Positions 42,702 to 50,491 of a stretch of 64,000 bases of DNA are shown piece by piece. The DNA is taken from contig JBNMHO010000004.1 of NCBI GenBank assembly GCA_050872785.1, positions 1 to 64,000 on the forward strand, written 5' to 3'. Every line of letters begins with the position of its first letter. Position 1 is the stretch's first letter. Under the pieces are notes generated by a model. It saw nothing but the letters and a program-made list of their open reading frames with translations, did not search any database and had not been told where the DNA came from. The position numbers and the translations under genes were made by a program. The DNA is from UBA7862 sp050872785 (GTDB lineage Bacteria; Bacillota; Clostridia; Christensenellales; UBA1242).

Positions 42702-43574
42702 TTATAGTTTCCCATTTTTATCAAAAATATGCTTTCCCCAAAATCCAACAATAACACCATTTTTTTCTGCATAATAACTGCAAAGCCCTCTTGTTGGCAT
42801 AATTTTTATTTTTGCTTTATGCCAAATTTCTTGTATTTTTAATTTTAACTTTTCTGCAAAGTTTAAATTATGACAATGTGAAATAACAACCGAATGTGGA
42901 TATATAACCCTTGTTTCAATATCTTCGACAATTGTTTTAAGAGCTTGTTTTTCTCCTTTAACCTTTTTTATTACCTTTATAGTTCCCTCATCAGTGGCAA
43001 TTCCGACACCCCATATACCTAATAGCTTAGCAAGTTTACCTATGAATTTAGACATTCTTCCAGCTTTAACTAAATTATCAAATGATGATAATGTAAATGT
43101 AATTCTGGATTCATTTAAAAATTCTTTTGCTAAACTTATAACTTCATCAAAATTTTTATTTTCTTTTATTAGTTCACATATTTTTTCAACCAACAAAACA
43201 ATTTCTGGACCTGTGCTTTTAGAATCTATTATCACAATATTTCTATCTGCATATTTGTTTAATATCATATTCTTAGCAATTGTTGCACTATTTAAACTAC
43301 CAGATAAATTAGCTGAAATTGTAATTAAAATGTAGTTTCCATCTTCTTCCATTTCTTTATACCAATCATAAGGTGATGGGCAAGCTGTTCCAACTTTATC
43401 TTTTGTTTGAGATATATCTTCCAATAAAAGCTTGGTATCTATATTTGGATTATCTATGATAGTTTTATTTCCAATATTAAAAGCAAAAGGAACGGTTGTG
43501 AATTTTATATTATCTTCTTGTATTTCAAAATCATTCAAATCTGAACTACTATCAGTTATTATATGCCATTTCAT
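42702..43574 (-). CDS. DegV family fatty-acid-binding protein
   Basis: 290 residues. It starts with the DegV signature HIITDSSSDLNDFEI; the fatty-acid-binding motifs TACPSPYDW, ITISANLSGS (conserved serines) and FDNLVKAGRMSK are present. DegV proteins such as FakB present fatty acids to the FakA kinase for phospholipid synthesis; no fakA is nearby. It is transcribed divergently from a TetR gene with a palindrome between them, so its expression is probably controlled by that regulator. Element cargo. Confidence 0.88.
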   Translation of the reverse strand: MKWHIITDSSSDLNDFEIQEDNIKFTTVPFAFNIGNKTIIDNPNIDTKLLLEDISQTKDKVGTACPSPYDWYKEMEEDGNYILITISANLSGSLNSATIAKNMILNKYADRNIVIIDSKSTGPEIVLLVEKICELIKENKNFDEVISLAKEFLNESRITFTLSSFDNLVKAGRMSKFIGKLAKLLGIWGVGIATDEGTIKVIKKVKGEKQALKTIVEDIETRVIYPHSVVISHCHNLNFAEKLKLKIQEIWHKAKIKIMPTRGLCSYYAEKNGVIVGFWGKHIFDKNGKL

Positions 43575-43619
43575 ATTTTATTCTCCTTAATTATTCTTGA
43601 CTATATAATGTTATTTTTA

Positions 43620-43650
43620 TATACTATATAGTATACACAACCATAGTTGT
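43620..43650. promoter_or_regulatory. Palindromic operator between degV and tetR genes
   Basis: Perfect 16-bp palindrome TATACTATATAGTATA (43620-43635), followed by ACAAC cata GTTGT (43637-43650), in the divergent intergenic region. This is the expected binding site for the adjacent TetR protein. Confidence 0.6.
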
Positions 43651-43728
43651 CTAAGCAATAATATTTGCCACCTTATGTCCCACCAATATTTAAAAAGAGT
43701 TGGATAAACTAATAATAGGAGAAAAGAT

Positions 43729-44247
43729 ATGAATAAAAACGACCTAAGATTTCAAAAAACTGAACAAATTATTAAATCAACTTACAATGATTTAAAAAAG
43801 AAATCCTATACCTTAGTGAAAGTTAAAGATTTATGCGATAAGGCAATGATAAACAAAACAACATTTTATTCTCATTATGAAACAATGGATTTATTACATA
43901 AACAAGTTTGTTTGGATTTTATTTCTGATATGATTAAACAATATAAACCAATAGAGAATATTCAAAGCAATATAAAAGATTTTATTTACTCGGTTTATGA
44001 TTTATTTATGAAAAACCAAACAACAATAGCCAGATTATATGGAGAAGATACTTCATCACTAGTAAATGATGTTGAAAAAGTAATAATGGATTTGGGAATG
44101 TTTAAAGATATGGACGAAGATTTAGAACTTATTACTCGTTTTTGTATAGGTGGAGCTTCAAGATTTTTAGTTTATGAAAAAAAAACAATAAGAATTAGTA
44201 AGATGATTCAATTGATTGAAAATATTTTTAAAAGTGGAAAATTATAA
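43729..44247 (+). CDS. TetR/AcrR-family transcriptional regulator
   Basis: 172 residues. The N-terminal TetR helix-turn-helix is clear (VKVKDLCDKAMINKTTFYSHYETMD); the C-terminal ligand domain is of the TetR_C-like, FYSVYDLF-containing type. It has GGAGAAAAG upstream of the ATG. It is divergent to degV and is likely its repressor. Confidence 0.88.
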   Translation: MNKNDLRFQKTEQIIKSTYNDLKKKSYTLVKVKDLCDKAMINKTTFYSHYETMDLLHKQVCLDFISDMIKQYKPIENIQSNIKDFIYSVYDLFMKNQTTIARLYGEDTSSLVNDVEKVIMDLGMFKDMDEDLELITRFCIGGASRFLVYEKKTIRISKMIQLIENIFKSGKL

Positions 44248-44260
44248 AATGGCAGTTAGG

Positions 44261-44318
44261 CGTGTGCTTGTCTTGATACAAGTCGGTGTCGCTTCGCTCC
44301 ACCGAAGACAAGCACACG
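44261..44318. repeat. Long inverted repeat with inner hairpin
   Basis: Perfect 14-bp arms CGTGTGCTTGTCTT (44261-44274) and AAGACAAGCACACG (44305-44318), with a nested CGGTG/CACCG (44284-44288, 44300-44304). It is GC-richer than its surroundings. This stretch and the next lie in a 549-nt gap with no supportable gene. Confidence 0.85.
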
Positions 44319-44356
44319 GACACAAAAACAATTAAACAAAAAGGCATAGACAAACA

Positions 44357-44424
44357 TTGCCGAGTGAAAAAGAGGTTTGCGCGCAGGCTTTCCGCAAAAC
44401 CTCTTTTTTTTTACCACTCGGCAA
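44357..44424. repeat. Nested inverted repeat including a terminator-like stem
   Basis: Outer arms TTGCCGAGTG (44357-44366) and CACTCGGCAA (44415-44424); inner arms AAAAAGAGGTTTGC with GCAAAACCTCTTTTT (one bulge). On the plus strand the inner stem plus T-run would terminate transcription from tetR. The outer arms extend beyond the T-run, which a plain terminator does not need. Confidence 0.85.
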
Positions 44425-44597
44425 ATTGTATTGTAATTTGTTCTCAAATTTCAATTTTGTTGTTTCAAAGACATTTTTCAAATACATACCTATGAGCAAA
44501 GTTAATGCTCTAGTTATTCCAAAATCATTAAAGTATATTTTCCTTACTCAATCTCCTTTACTCGCTTTTGGTGTCTTTTGTAGCATAGTTTTCCCCT

Positions 44598-44710
44598 AAG
44601 TCAAGGGAAATAAATATTGTTTTGTGCAATCTACTAGATTGAATATTCAGTCTAGTATTTTTTATTGCAAAAATATTTCAATACAATATTTCTTTCTTCT
44701 TCCTTGACTT
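44598..44710. repeat. Four-tier nested inverted repeat upstream of the sigma-like gene
   Basis: From outside in: AAGTCAAGG/CCTTGACTT, AAATATTGT/ACAATATTT, TGCAAT/ATTGCA and ACTAGA/TCTAGT, in perfect nesting order. It ends about 85 nt before the start at 44797. The outer arms resemble the inner arms (GTCAAGGG/CCCTTGAC) of the structure at 46745-46890. Confidence 0.8.
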
Positions 44711-44796
44711 CTTGTATTAGAAATTTAAAGGTTATGTTTTGTATCCAAACCATGCTCCAACGCCACTTGCCAAAAGGCGGATAAAGGAGAAAATAT

Positions 44797-45426
44797 ATGA
44801 ACAAAAGAAAAAATGAAATATTAGAAGAAAATGTTGTAATTAGTTTAGACAACATTGAAAAAATCTCAAAAGTAATTGCACTAGCAAGTCTAAGAAACTT
44901 CGTAAAGTATGCTTACTCTAACTCAAAAAGAATTGAAACATTACACAAGCAATTACAAAAAGACATTTATCTTCATAACGAATTGGACACATATTCTGAT
45001 GCTTACGATTTAGTCCAAGAAGCAAGTTTGTTCCTATTGAAATTTGTAGGTCAAAGACTTGGAGATACTTGCACATTTATTAAACCTACTGCAAAAGCTC
45101 CACAAACAATTTCAATTAGAATGGCTTGTTTTAAGACTCTTTCTGCATATCTTAGAAAAGAAATGAAGAATGGAAACTCAGAAAACGAAGAATTACTTGA
45201 ATATATTCCAGCAAAAGATTGTTTTGAAGAAGAAAAACCAGATTATACAAAAGTTAACGAAATCATAAAGAAAATTGTAACTAACAAATTGGAAAGTCAA
45301 ATTTTAGAGTATTACTACAATGGTGTTGAAGTAAAACTTATTGCCGAATTTTTAGGAGTTAGCACAGACATTGTTTACAAACGCAGAAGAAAATTTAAAG
45401 ATAGATATTTAGCATATTGCATATAA
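44797..45426 (+). CDS. Sigma-70-like factor of the element
   Basis: 209 residues. The middle resembles sigma region 2 (DAYDLVQEASLFLLKFV, then RMACFKTLSAYLRKEMK) and the C-terminus a region 4 helix-turn-helix (VKLIAEFLGVSTDIVYKRRR). AAAGGAG lies before the ATG. Such proteins in mobile elements control element transcription. The match is distant; it could instead be a DNA-binding regulator of another kind. Confidence 0.65.
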   Translation: MNKRKNEILEENVVISLDNIEKISKVIALASLRNFVKYAYSNSKRIETLHKQLQKDIYLHNELDTYSDAYDLVQEASLFLLKFVGQRLGDTCTFIKPTAKAPQTISIRMACFKTLSAYLRKEMKNGNSENEELLEYIPAKDCFEEEKPDYTKVNEIIKKIVTNKLESQILEYYYNGVEVKLIAEFLGVSTDIVYKRRRKFKDRYLAYCI

Positions 45427-45469
45427 CTTAACAAACAGAGTGTGTAAAAAGCACTCTTTTTTTGTTAAG
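45427..45469 (+). terminator. Terminator hairpin after the sigma-like gene
   Basis: CTTAACAAA/TTTGTTAAG (45427-45435, 45461-45469) with inner AGAGTG/CACTCT and T-run. Confidence 0.8.
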
Positions 45470-45542
45470 GAATATCAAGTAATAACAAGTTTAGTTTGGG
45501 TAAATGCTAAGTAAAGTTGTTTTTTGTATAGGTAAAGTACAA

Positions 45543-45664
45543 GTTAAGTCATTACATTTTGTTAATAACTTGTGCTAAAGTAAAAACGGAAATAAAAAGA
45601 CAACGCAAAAATGACTAAACCGAGAAGATAGTTTATTGGTTTGCTTTTAGCCAAAATTAAAAGC
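45543..45664. other. Hairpin-containing region upstream of rep (candidate replication origin)
   Basis: Within the 321-nt gap before the small ORF there are several short repeated AAGTAA/GTAAAGT-like motifs. There is also a hairpin with arms AGTACAAGTTA and TAACTTGTGCT, and another with GCTTTTA (45643-45649) and TAAAAGC (45658-45664). A double-strand origin upstream of rep is plausible; I cannot point to a nick site. Confidence 0.35.
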
Positions 45665-45747
45665 CAGTGGTTGCATTTTATGGGCGTAGAAAAGAAAACT
45701 TTTCTATGTCCTTTTTAATTCCAAATTTACAAAAAGGAGTTAAAAAT

Positions 45748-45882
45748 ATGCAAAAACTAAAAATTGAATTTGAAAACGAATTAGATTTAACACTTCTAGA
45801 CAATGAATTTTTTGTTGCAATACTAAATCAAATTATGTTGTTCAAAAAATGCGAGGTGCAATATGGACTATCCCAAAACTAA
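45748..45882 (+). CDS. Small conserved-looking ORF before rep
   Basis: 44 residues (starts MQKLKIEFENELDLTLLDNE) with a clean AAGGAG 8 nt before the ATG. It overlaps the rep start by 20 nt in a different frame, which suggests translational coupling and copy-number or rep control. No family recognised. Confidence 0.6.
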   Translation: MQKLKIEFENELDLTLLDNEFFVAILNQIMLFKKCEVQYGLSQN

Positions 45883-46744
45883 AGTATATTTTGATGGTAG
45901 TCATTTTATTGGAATACCACCTGAAAAACAAATATGGAAGAAACGAAAAAACACAAAAGCAAAACAAAAAGATGAAATACAAGAAAAAGTTAAGGAATTG
46001 TATAAGGAAGAAGCAGGAACAAAGAAAGAAAAAACTGAAAAAATTATTGAAAAATTAACTGAAGAAATTAAAGATGAAGAAAAAGCTAAAGAGATTGTTA
46101 AAGCAACTTTAGAAAAGGAAAAGAGAAATAAAATTGTTAGACTTACGAGATTGTATAGAAAAATTGGACTGCAACAATGGACACACTTTTGCACTTTTAC
46201 TTACGATGGAAATAAACTAACCGAAGAAGAATTTAGACAAAAATTACTTACTTGTTTAAGACATCTATCTCATAGAAAATGCTGGAAATATATTGGTGTG
46301 TTTGAGCGTAGCCCAAAACTAGAGAGATTACATTTTCATGGAATATTTGTAATTACTGAAATGGTTGGCGAGATTATTGAAACAAAAGATTACTCTACTA
46401 AAACACATCAAATGCAGATTACTCATCAAAACACATTCTTTTTAGAGAGATTTGGGAGAAACGATTTTAAAGAAATAATCAACAATGTTGGTGTAAATGA
46501 CGCAGTTAATTATATTATGAAATACATTCACAAAACTGGAGAAAAAGTTATTTATTCTAAGCACTTACAAACATATTTTGTTACAGACATTTTAGACGAT
46601 GATGTTGTTTGCAAAATTGGTCAAGAAGATAGAAAAATATTACTTTTCGACGATTTCAAATGTTTAGATTTTGAAACTGGCGAAATTTTAGGTCAACCTA
46701 ACAAGGATAAATCTCTCATAGAAAAACTACCCAAAGCTTATTGA
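45863..46744 (+). CDS. rep: HUH-type rolling-circle replication initiator
   Basis: 293 residues. After a highly charged coiled-coil N-terminus (about 25-95) come the three Rep motifs. Motif 1 is FTYD (112-115). Motif 2 is HFHG, the metal-binding HUH pair (157-160). Motif 3 is YIMKY, with candidate nicking tyrosines Y217 and Y221 and a lysine (218-221). Such proteins nick one strand and prime rolling-circle replication; they may also mobilise DNA. GAGGTG precedes the ATG. It is followed by a 146-nt nested inverted repeat. Confidence 0.82.
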   Translation: MDYPKTKVYFDGSHFIGIPPEKQIWKKRKNTKAKQKDEIQEKVKELYKEEAGTKKEKTEKIIEKLTEEIKDEEKAKEIVKATLEKEKRNKIVRLTRLYRKIGLQQWTHFCTFTYDGNKLTEEEFRQKLLTCLRHLSHRKCWKYIGVFERSPKLERLHFHGIFVITEMVGEIIETKDYSTKTHQMQITHQNTFFLERFGRNDFKEIINNVGVNDAVNYIMKYIHKTGEKVIYSKHLQTYFVTDILDDDVVCKIGQEDRKILLFDDFKCLDFETGEILGQPNKDKSLIEKLPKAY

Positions 46745-46890
46745 TTGTCTTTCGGTTACAGAGCATAAACGAAAATTCTTTCTTGTCAAGGGTAAAATGT
46801 ATTGATTCTCAACCCTTGACAAGAAAATTAAGACTTTAAGAATTAAGAAAACAATCCATTTTCGTTTCTTTTCGCTCTGTCGAAAGACAA
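46745..46890. repeat. Large nested inverted repeat between rep and recombinase
   Basis: Outer TTGTCTTTCG (46745-46754) with CGAAAGACAA (46881-46890), continued after a 3-nt bulge by ACAGAGC/GCTCTGT (46758-46764, 46874-46880). Middle AAACGAAAAT/ATTTTCGTTT (46767-46776, 46858-46867). Inner 15-bp TTTCTTGTCAAGGGT (46779-46793) with ACCCTTGACAAGAAA (46812-46826). In total over 40 pairable bases in nesting order, directly after the rep stop. Confidence 0.9.
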
Positions 46891-46923
46891 AAAATAAAAC
46901 TTAATAAAAGGAGAAAAAACAAA

Positions 46924-48429
46924 GTGAAAACAGCAGTAATATATGCAAGATATTCCAGCACTAACCAAACTGAGCAGTCTATCGAAGGTCAAGTTCATGT
47001 TTGCGAAGACTATGCTAAAAAACACGATATAATTATTGTAGATTCATACATAGACCGAGCAATATCTGGAACAACAGACAACAGAGAATCTTTTCAAAAA
47101 ATGCTTAAAGATAGCAACAATAAAAAATGGGATTATGTTTTGGTATATAAGCTAGATAGGTTTGCAAGAAATAAGTTTGAGTCCGCAATTCATAGAAAGC
47201 ATTTGAAGGATAACGGAATAAAACTTCTATCTGCTATGGAAAACATTCCAGAAACACCTGAAGGAGTATTACTTGAATCTTTGCTTGAAGGAATGAACCA
47301 ATACTTCAGCGAAGAACTTGCTCAAAAAGTTAGTCGTGGACTTCACGAATCTCGAATGAAAGGACATATAATAGGCTCAGTTCCGTATGGTTACATCAAA
47401 GAGAATAAAATGTTAATAGTGAATGAAGAAGAAAAGCAAATTTTAACAAGAATGTTTGAAGATTATGCAAGTGGTAAAACGATATTACAAATTTCAAGAG
47501 ATTTTGAAAAAGAAAATATTACTAATAAAGGTAGTAAATTCCTACCCCAAAATATACGAAGAATATTACAAAAAGAAGCATATACAGGTATTTGCAGAAT
47601 TAACAACAAAATTTACGATAAAATCTATCCACAAATAATTTCACAAGACTTATTTGAAAAAGTAAAAACAAAATTAGATGCAAATAAGTATGGTTGCAGA
47701 AAAGATAATCACGAGATTTTTAGACTTAAAGACAAAATATATTGTGGTAATTGCAATCGCAAAATGTATCCAGTGTCTGCAATTTCTTCTAATGGTAATG
47801 CTATTAGATATTACAAATGTATAACCACAAAAAAGAAAAATTGTTTAACTGGAATAATAGAAAAGAACTATATTGAAAACATAATAGACAAATTCTTAAT
47901 ATCTCAGTTTAATATTCCAAAAAACTTAAATGAAATTTCAGAAAAGATATTTGAAATACATAAAAAGAGAGTTGGAAATAATAACTCTCTCAACTCACTT
48001 AAAAATGATTTACAAAAAACTAACACTTCAATTTCAAACATTATGTCTGCAATTGAAAAAGGAATACTTACCGACACCACAAAACAACGACTTGAAGAAT
48101 TGGAACACCAAAAGAAAGACTTACAAGAAAAACTAATAATAGAACAATCTAAACAGCAATTTGAACTCACAAAAGAAGATATACAAAACTACTTTAAATT
48201 TACAATGAAACAATGCCCAGATAGAGCCATTGAACTATTTATTCAAAAAGTTAATGTCTATGAGGATAAAATAGAAATATCTCTAAACTACTCACTAAAT
48301 ACAAACATCTCCAAAATCGAAACCACATCTAAAAAACTTTTCACCGAAACCTTTACATCGACTCGCAAATTCAAAGGCGGAACAATTAAAACAACAAACA
48401 AAGTCTATGAAGTTTATTTGGTAATTTAA
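46924..48429 (+). CDS. Large serine recombinase (integrase)
   Basis: 501 residues from a GTG at 46924 with AAAGGAG upstream. The N-terminal resolvase domain has the catalytic serine in YARYSS (residue 11 or 12), SIEGQ and DRAISGTTDNRESFQKML. The Recombinase domain follows (GSVPYGYIKENKMLIVNEEE), then a zinc ribbon (CGNCNRKMYPV ... YKCITTKKKNC) and a coiled coil. It presumably integrated the element at the tRNA-Leu/lysS terminator. The right attachment region starts about 150 nt downstream. Confidence 0.95.
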   Translation: MKTAVIYARYSSTNQTEQSIEGQVHVCEDYAKKHDIIIVDSYIDRAISGTTDNRESFQKMLKDSNNKKWDYVLVYKLDRFARNKFESAIHRKHLKDNGIKLLSAMENIPETPEGVLLESLLEGMNQYFSEELAQKVSRGLHESRMKGHIIGSVPYGYIKENKMLIVNEEEKQILTRMFEDYASGKTILQISRDFEKENITNKGSKFLPQNIRRILQKEAYTGICRINNKIYDKIYPQIISQDLFEKVKTKLDANKYGCRKDNHEIFRLKDKIYCGNCNRKMYPVSAISSNGNAIRYYKCITTKKKNCLTGIIEKNYIENIIDKFLISQFNIPKNLNEISEKIFEIHKKRVGNNNSLNSLKNDLQKTNTSISNIMSAIEKGILTDTTKQRLEELEHQKKDLQEKLIIEQSKQQFELTKEDIQNYFKFTMKQCPDRAIELFIQKVNVYEDKIEISLNYSLNTNISKIETTSKKLFTETFTSTRKFKGGTIKTTNKVYEVYLVI

Positions 48430-48499
48430 AAATATCCAACATTGTAACAAACAAAATATCTTATCAGCAAATATATATTCTCACAAAACATTCATAGAA

Positions 48500-48539
48500 A
48501 AAGAGCATACTCTAGGGAGACTCCTAAAATATGCTCTTT
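48500..48539. terminator. Terminator hairpin after the recombinase gene
   Basis: AAAGAGCATA (48500-48509) pairs with TATGCTCTTT (48530-48539); the loop has a smaller TAGG/CCTA stem. It is flanked by A/T-rich runs and could also terminate lysS from the other side. Confidence 0.8.
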
Positions 48540-48579
48540 ATTTCTTAGAAAATACTGCTAGTTTCAAACAGCATTGACT

Positions 48580-48594
48580 AATCGGGCTTTTTTT
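48580..48594. other. Right direct repeat (attR core)
   Basis: AATCGGGCTTTTTTT, identical to 41567-41581. The left arm of the hairpin (AAAGCCC) is missing here, as expected if integration split the terminator. Confidence 0.7.
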
Positions 48595-48602
48595 TGTAGG
48601 TT

Positions 48603-50075
48603 TTATTTCATTAGTGGGAACAAGACAACATCACGGACTGATTCTTGGTTGGTGAGGAGGCACATAAGTCTGTCCACGCCAAAGCCAAGTCCAGAGATTG
48701 GTGGCATGCCGTGTTCCATAGCATTTAGGAAGTCTTCGTCAAGTTCCATTGCTTCGTCATCGCCTTCTGTTCTTGCTTTTGCTTGTTCTTCAAGTGTTTG
48801 ACGTTGAACTATTGGGTCAACGAGTTCTGAATAAGCCTTGCAGATTTCGTCCCCGCAGACCAAAACTTGGAACAAGTCAATTCTTCTTGCATCTTCGTCA
48901 TTTCTTCTTGCAAGAGGCACAAGGCATGCTGGATAGTTATAGAGGACTGTTGGTTGAATGATATTTTCCCTAATTTTTCTCTTATAAACAAGGTCAATAA
49001 CTCCGCCAACTGTTTTGCAAGCGTCAAAGTCGTCCATTGAGAAAAGACCAGTTTTTACAATGTCTTCTTTAAGTTTTTGGGCATTTGTATATTCAAGAAT
49101 ATTAAGCCCCAAAATTTCGTTGACACGCTCTGTGTAGTTAATTCTTTCAAAGTCTTTTGAAAAGTCGAGAGTGTGTCCCTTAAATTCAATTTTCAAGTCT
49201 TCGTTGCAAATAGTTCTAATCGCTTCCCTAATGAATTTTGTGAAGAATTTGATATTATCTTCAAAATTCCAGTAGGCAGCATACCATTCGACCATTGTAA
49301 ATTCTTGCAAGTGGCTTGGGTCCATGCCCTCATTTCTGAAGCATTTTGCCACTTCAAAAACTCTGTCGAACCCGCCAGCGATGACGTGTTTTAGATAGAC
49401 TTCTGGTGCAATTCTGAGGTTACAGATTTTGTTTAGTGCGTTGTGTTTTGTAAAGAAAGGTTTTGCACTTGCTCCGCACACTGCACTTTGCAAAATAGGT
49501 GTTTCTACTTCCAAAAAGCCGTTTTCATTGAGAAAATTCCTGAGGAATGACAAAAATTTGCTACGTTTTAGGAAAACTTGTCTGCTTTCTTCGTTTGACA
49601 CCAAGTCCATGCAACGTTCCCTATATCTTTGGTCTTGATTTGTAAGCCCATGGTGTTTTTCTGGAAGAGGCAAAATGGCTTTTGACAAGAGTTCATAGTC
49701 TGCAACACGCACAGTTTTTTCGCCTGTTTGGGTGGTGTAAAGTTCGCCCTCTATGCCAACAAAGTCGCCAATGTCAACCATTTTCTTGAAGAAAGTGTAT
49801 TTGTCTTCGTCAATTTCATTACGACTGATACTTGCTTGAAGTCTTGCTTCCACGTCTTCAAGTGCAAAAAAACTGAGTTTGCCCATAATGCGTCTGAAAG
49901 TCATTCTTCCGCAAACTCTAACTTTTGTGCCATCTGGCAAAGATTTCGCTTCCACAAGTTTGTGAGTTCTTTCGAACTTCTCTGCGTAAACAATTTTGCC
50001 TTCTTCTTTAAGTTTTCTAACTTTTTCCTTTCTAATATCTACTTCGCTTGATAGATTTTGTATATTGTTGTCCAT
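48603..50075 (-). CDS. lysS: Lysyl-tRNA synthetase (class II)
   Basis: 490 residues, full length. The OB-fold anticodon domain (VRVCGRMTFRRIMGKLSFF) is followed by the class II core: motif 2 near VAKCFRNEGMDPSHLQEFTM, motif 3 in GMPPISGLGFGVDRLMCLL. It charges tRNA-Lys. Its original downstream terminator has been replaced by element sequence. Confidence 0.97.
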   Translation of the reverse strand: MDNNIQNLSSEVDIRKEKVRKLKEEGKIVYAEKFERTHKLVEAKSLPDGTKVRVCGRMTFRRIMGKLSFFALEDVEARLQASISRNEIDEDKYTFFKKMVDIGDFVGIEGELYTTQTGEKTVRVADYELLSKAILPLPEKHHGLTNQDQRYRERCMDLVSNEESRQVFLKRSKFLSFLRNFLNENGFLEVETPILQSAVCGASAKPFFTKHNALNKICNLRIAPEVYLKHVIAGGFDRVFEVAKCFRNEGMDPSHLQEFTMVEWYAAYWNFEDNIKFFTKFIREAIRTICNEDLKIEFKGHTLDFSKDFERINYTERVNEILGLNILEYTNAQKLKEDIVKTGLFSMDDFDACKTVGGVIDLVYKRKIRENIIQPTVLYNYPACLVPLARRNDEDARRIDLFQVLVCGDEICKAYSELVDPIVQRQTLEEQAKARTEGDDEAMELDEDFLNAMEHGMPPISGLGFGVDRLMCLLTNQESVRDVVLFPLMK

Positions 50076-50101
50076 AAATAGTTCCTTCTGCTGCGTTAAA
50101 T

Positions 50102-50476
50102 TTACTTGTTATCTGATGATTTTTTGTCAATTTTTTGTTTGGCTTCTTCTTCATCCATAAGTTTGTTGTAAACTTCAAAAACCTTGTCGATAATGTCAAT
50201 ATCGCCAACGAGTTCAAGATATTCGCTGTGTTCTCCAGTTTCTGCGTCTTCTTCTGTTTCCACAATTTCAAAAGCCAATGCTTCATCTTCACCAACACCT
50301 TCAATTTCTTTCATTGGTTTCAAAATTGCATAAATTTTTTCTTCAAGTGGAATAAGTGCGATTTGCTCAAATTGAACTTCCTCTCCTTTTTCGTTGTAAA
50401 GAGAGATTGGGTCTGTGTTGTCCTCGTCAAATAGGCAATCGATTGGGCTTTTCACTTCTTTTTCGTTTTCGTTCAT
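50102..50476 (-). CDS. DUF1292 protein (YrzB-like)
   Basis: 124 acidic residues with the DUF1292 pattern (DPISLYNEKGEEVQFEQIALIPLEEKIYAILKP in pieces, then EDEALAFEI). Genes of this family commonly sit next to ruvX/yqgF in Firmicutes, as here. Function unknown. Confidence 0.85.
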   Translation of the reverse strand: MNENEKEVKSPIDCLFDEDNTDPISLYNEKGEEVQFEQIALIPLEEKIYAILKPMKEIEGVGEDEALAFEIVETEEDAETGEHSEYLELVGDIDIIDKVFEVYNKLMDEEEAKQKIDKKSSDNK

Positions 50477-50491
50477 TTTAATTCTCCTTTT

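Larger units (their letters stand above)
41567..48594. mobile_element. Integrative element with HUH Rep and large serine recombinase, about 7.0 kb
   Basis: Bounded by the 15-bp direct repeat AATCGGGCTTTTTTT at 41567-41581 and 48580-48594, between tRNA-Leu and lysS. Removing the interval restores one complete hairpin terminator between two convergent genes. Contents are a serine recombinase at one end, an HUH-type Rep, a sigma-like factor, XRE and TetR regulators, and DegV, DUF2085 and zinc-ribbon cargo. Coding direction and the density of intergenic inverted repeats differ from the flanks. I interpret it as an integrated rolling-circle replicon or mobilizable element; conjugation genes are absent. 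Confidence 0.8.

Noticed and set aside
44256..44447. 63-codon minus-strand ORF and overlapping plus ORFs in the gap after tetR
   Set aside because: They are created by the inverted repeats; composition is odd and there is no ribosome binding site.
44488..44599. 36-codon plus-strand ORF before the nested inverted repeat
   Set aside because: No Shine-Dalgarno sequence and no family; it runs into the structured region.
45863..46744. Rep protein as an IS91/IS200-type transposase
   Set aside because: Motif layout FTYD, HFHG, YxxKY with a charged N-terminal extension fits a replication initiator, and the element ends match serine-recombinase integration rather than IS ends.
41609..48429. Element as a conventional prophage or full ICE
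   Set aside because: No capsid, terminase, portal, lysis, VirB4/VirD4 or relaxase genes besides the HUH Rep.
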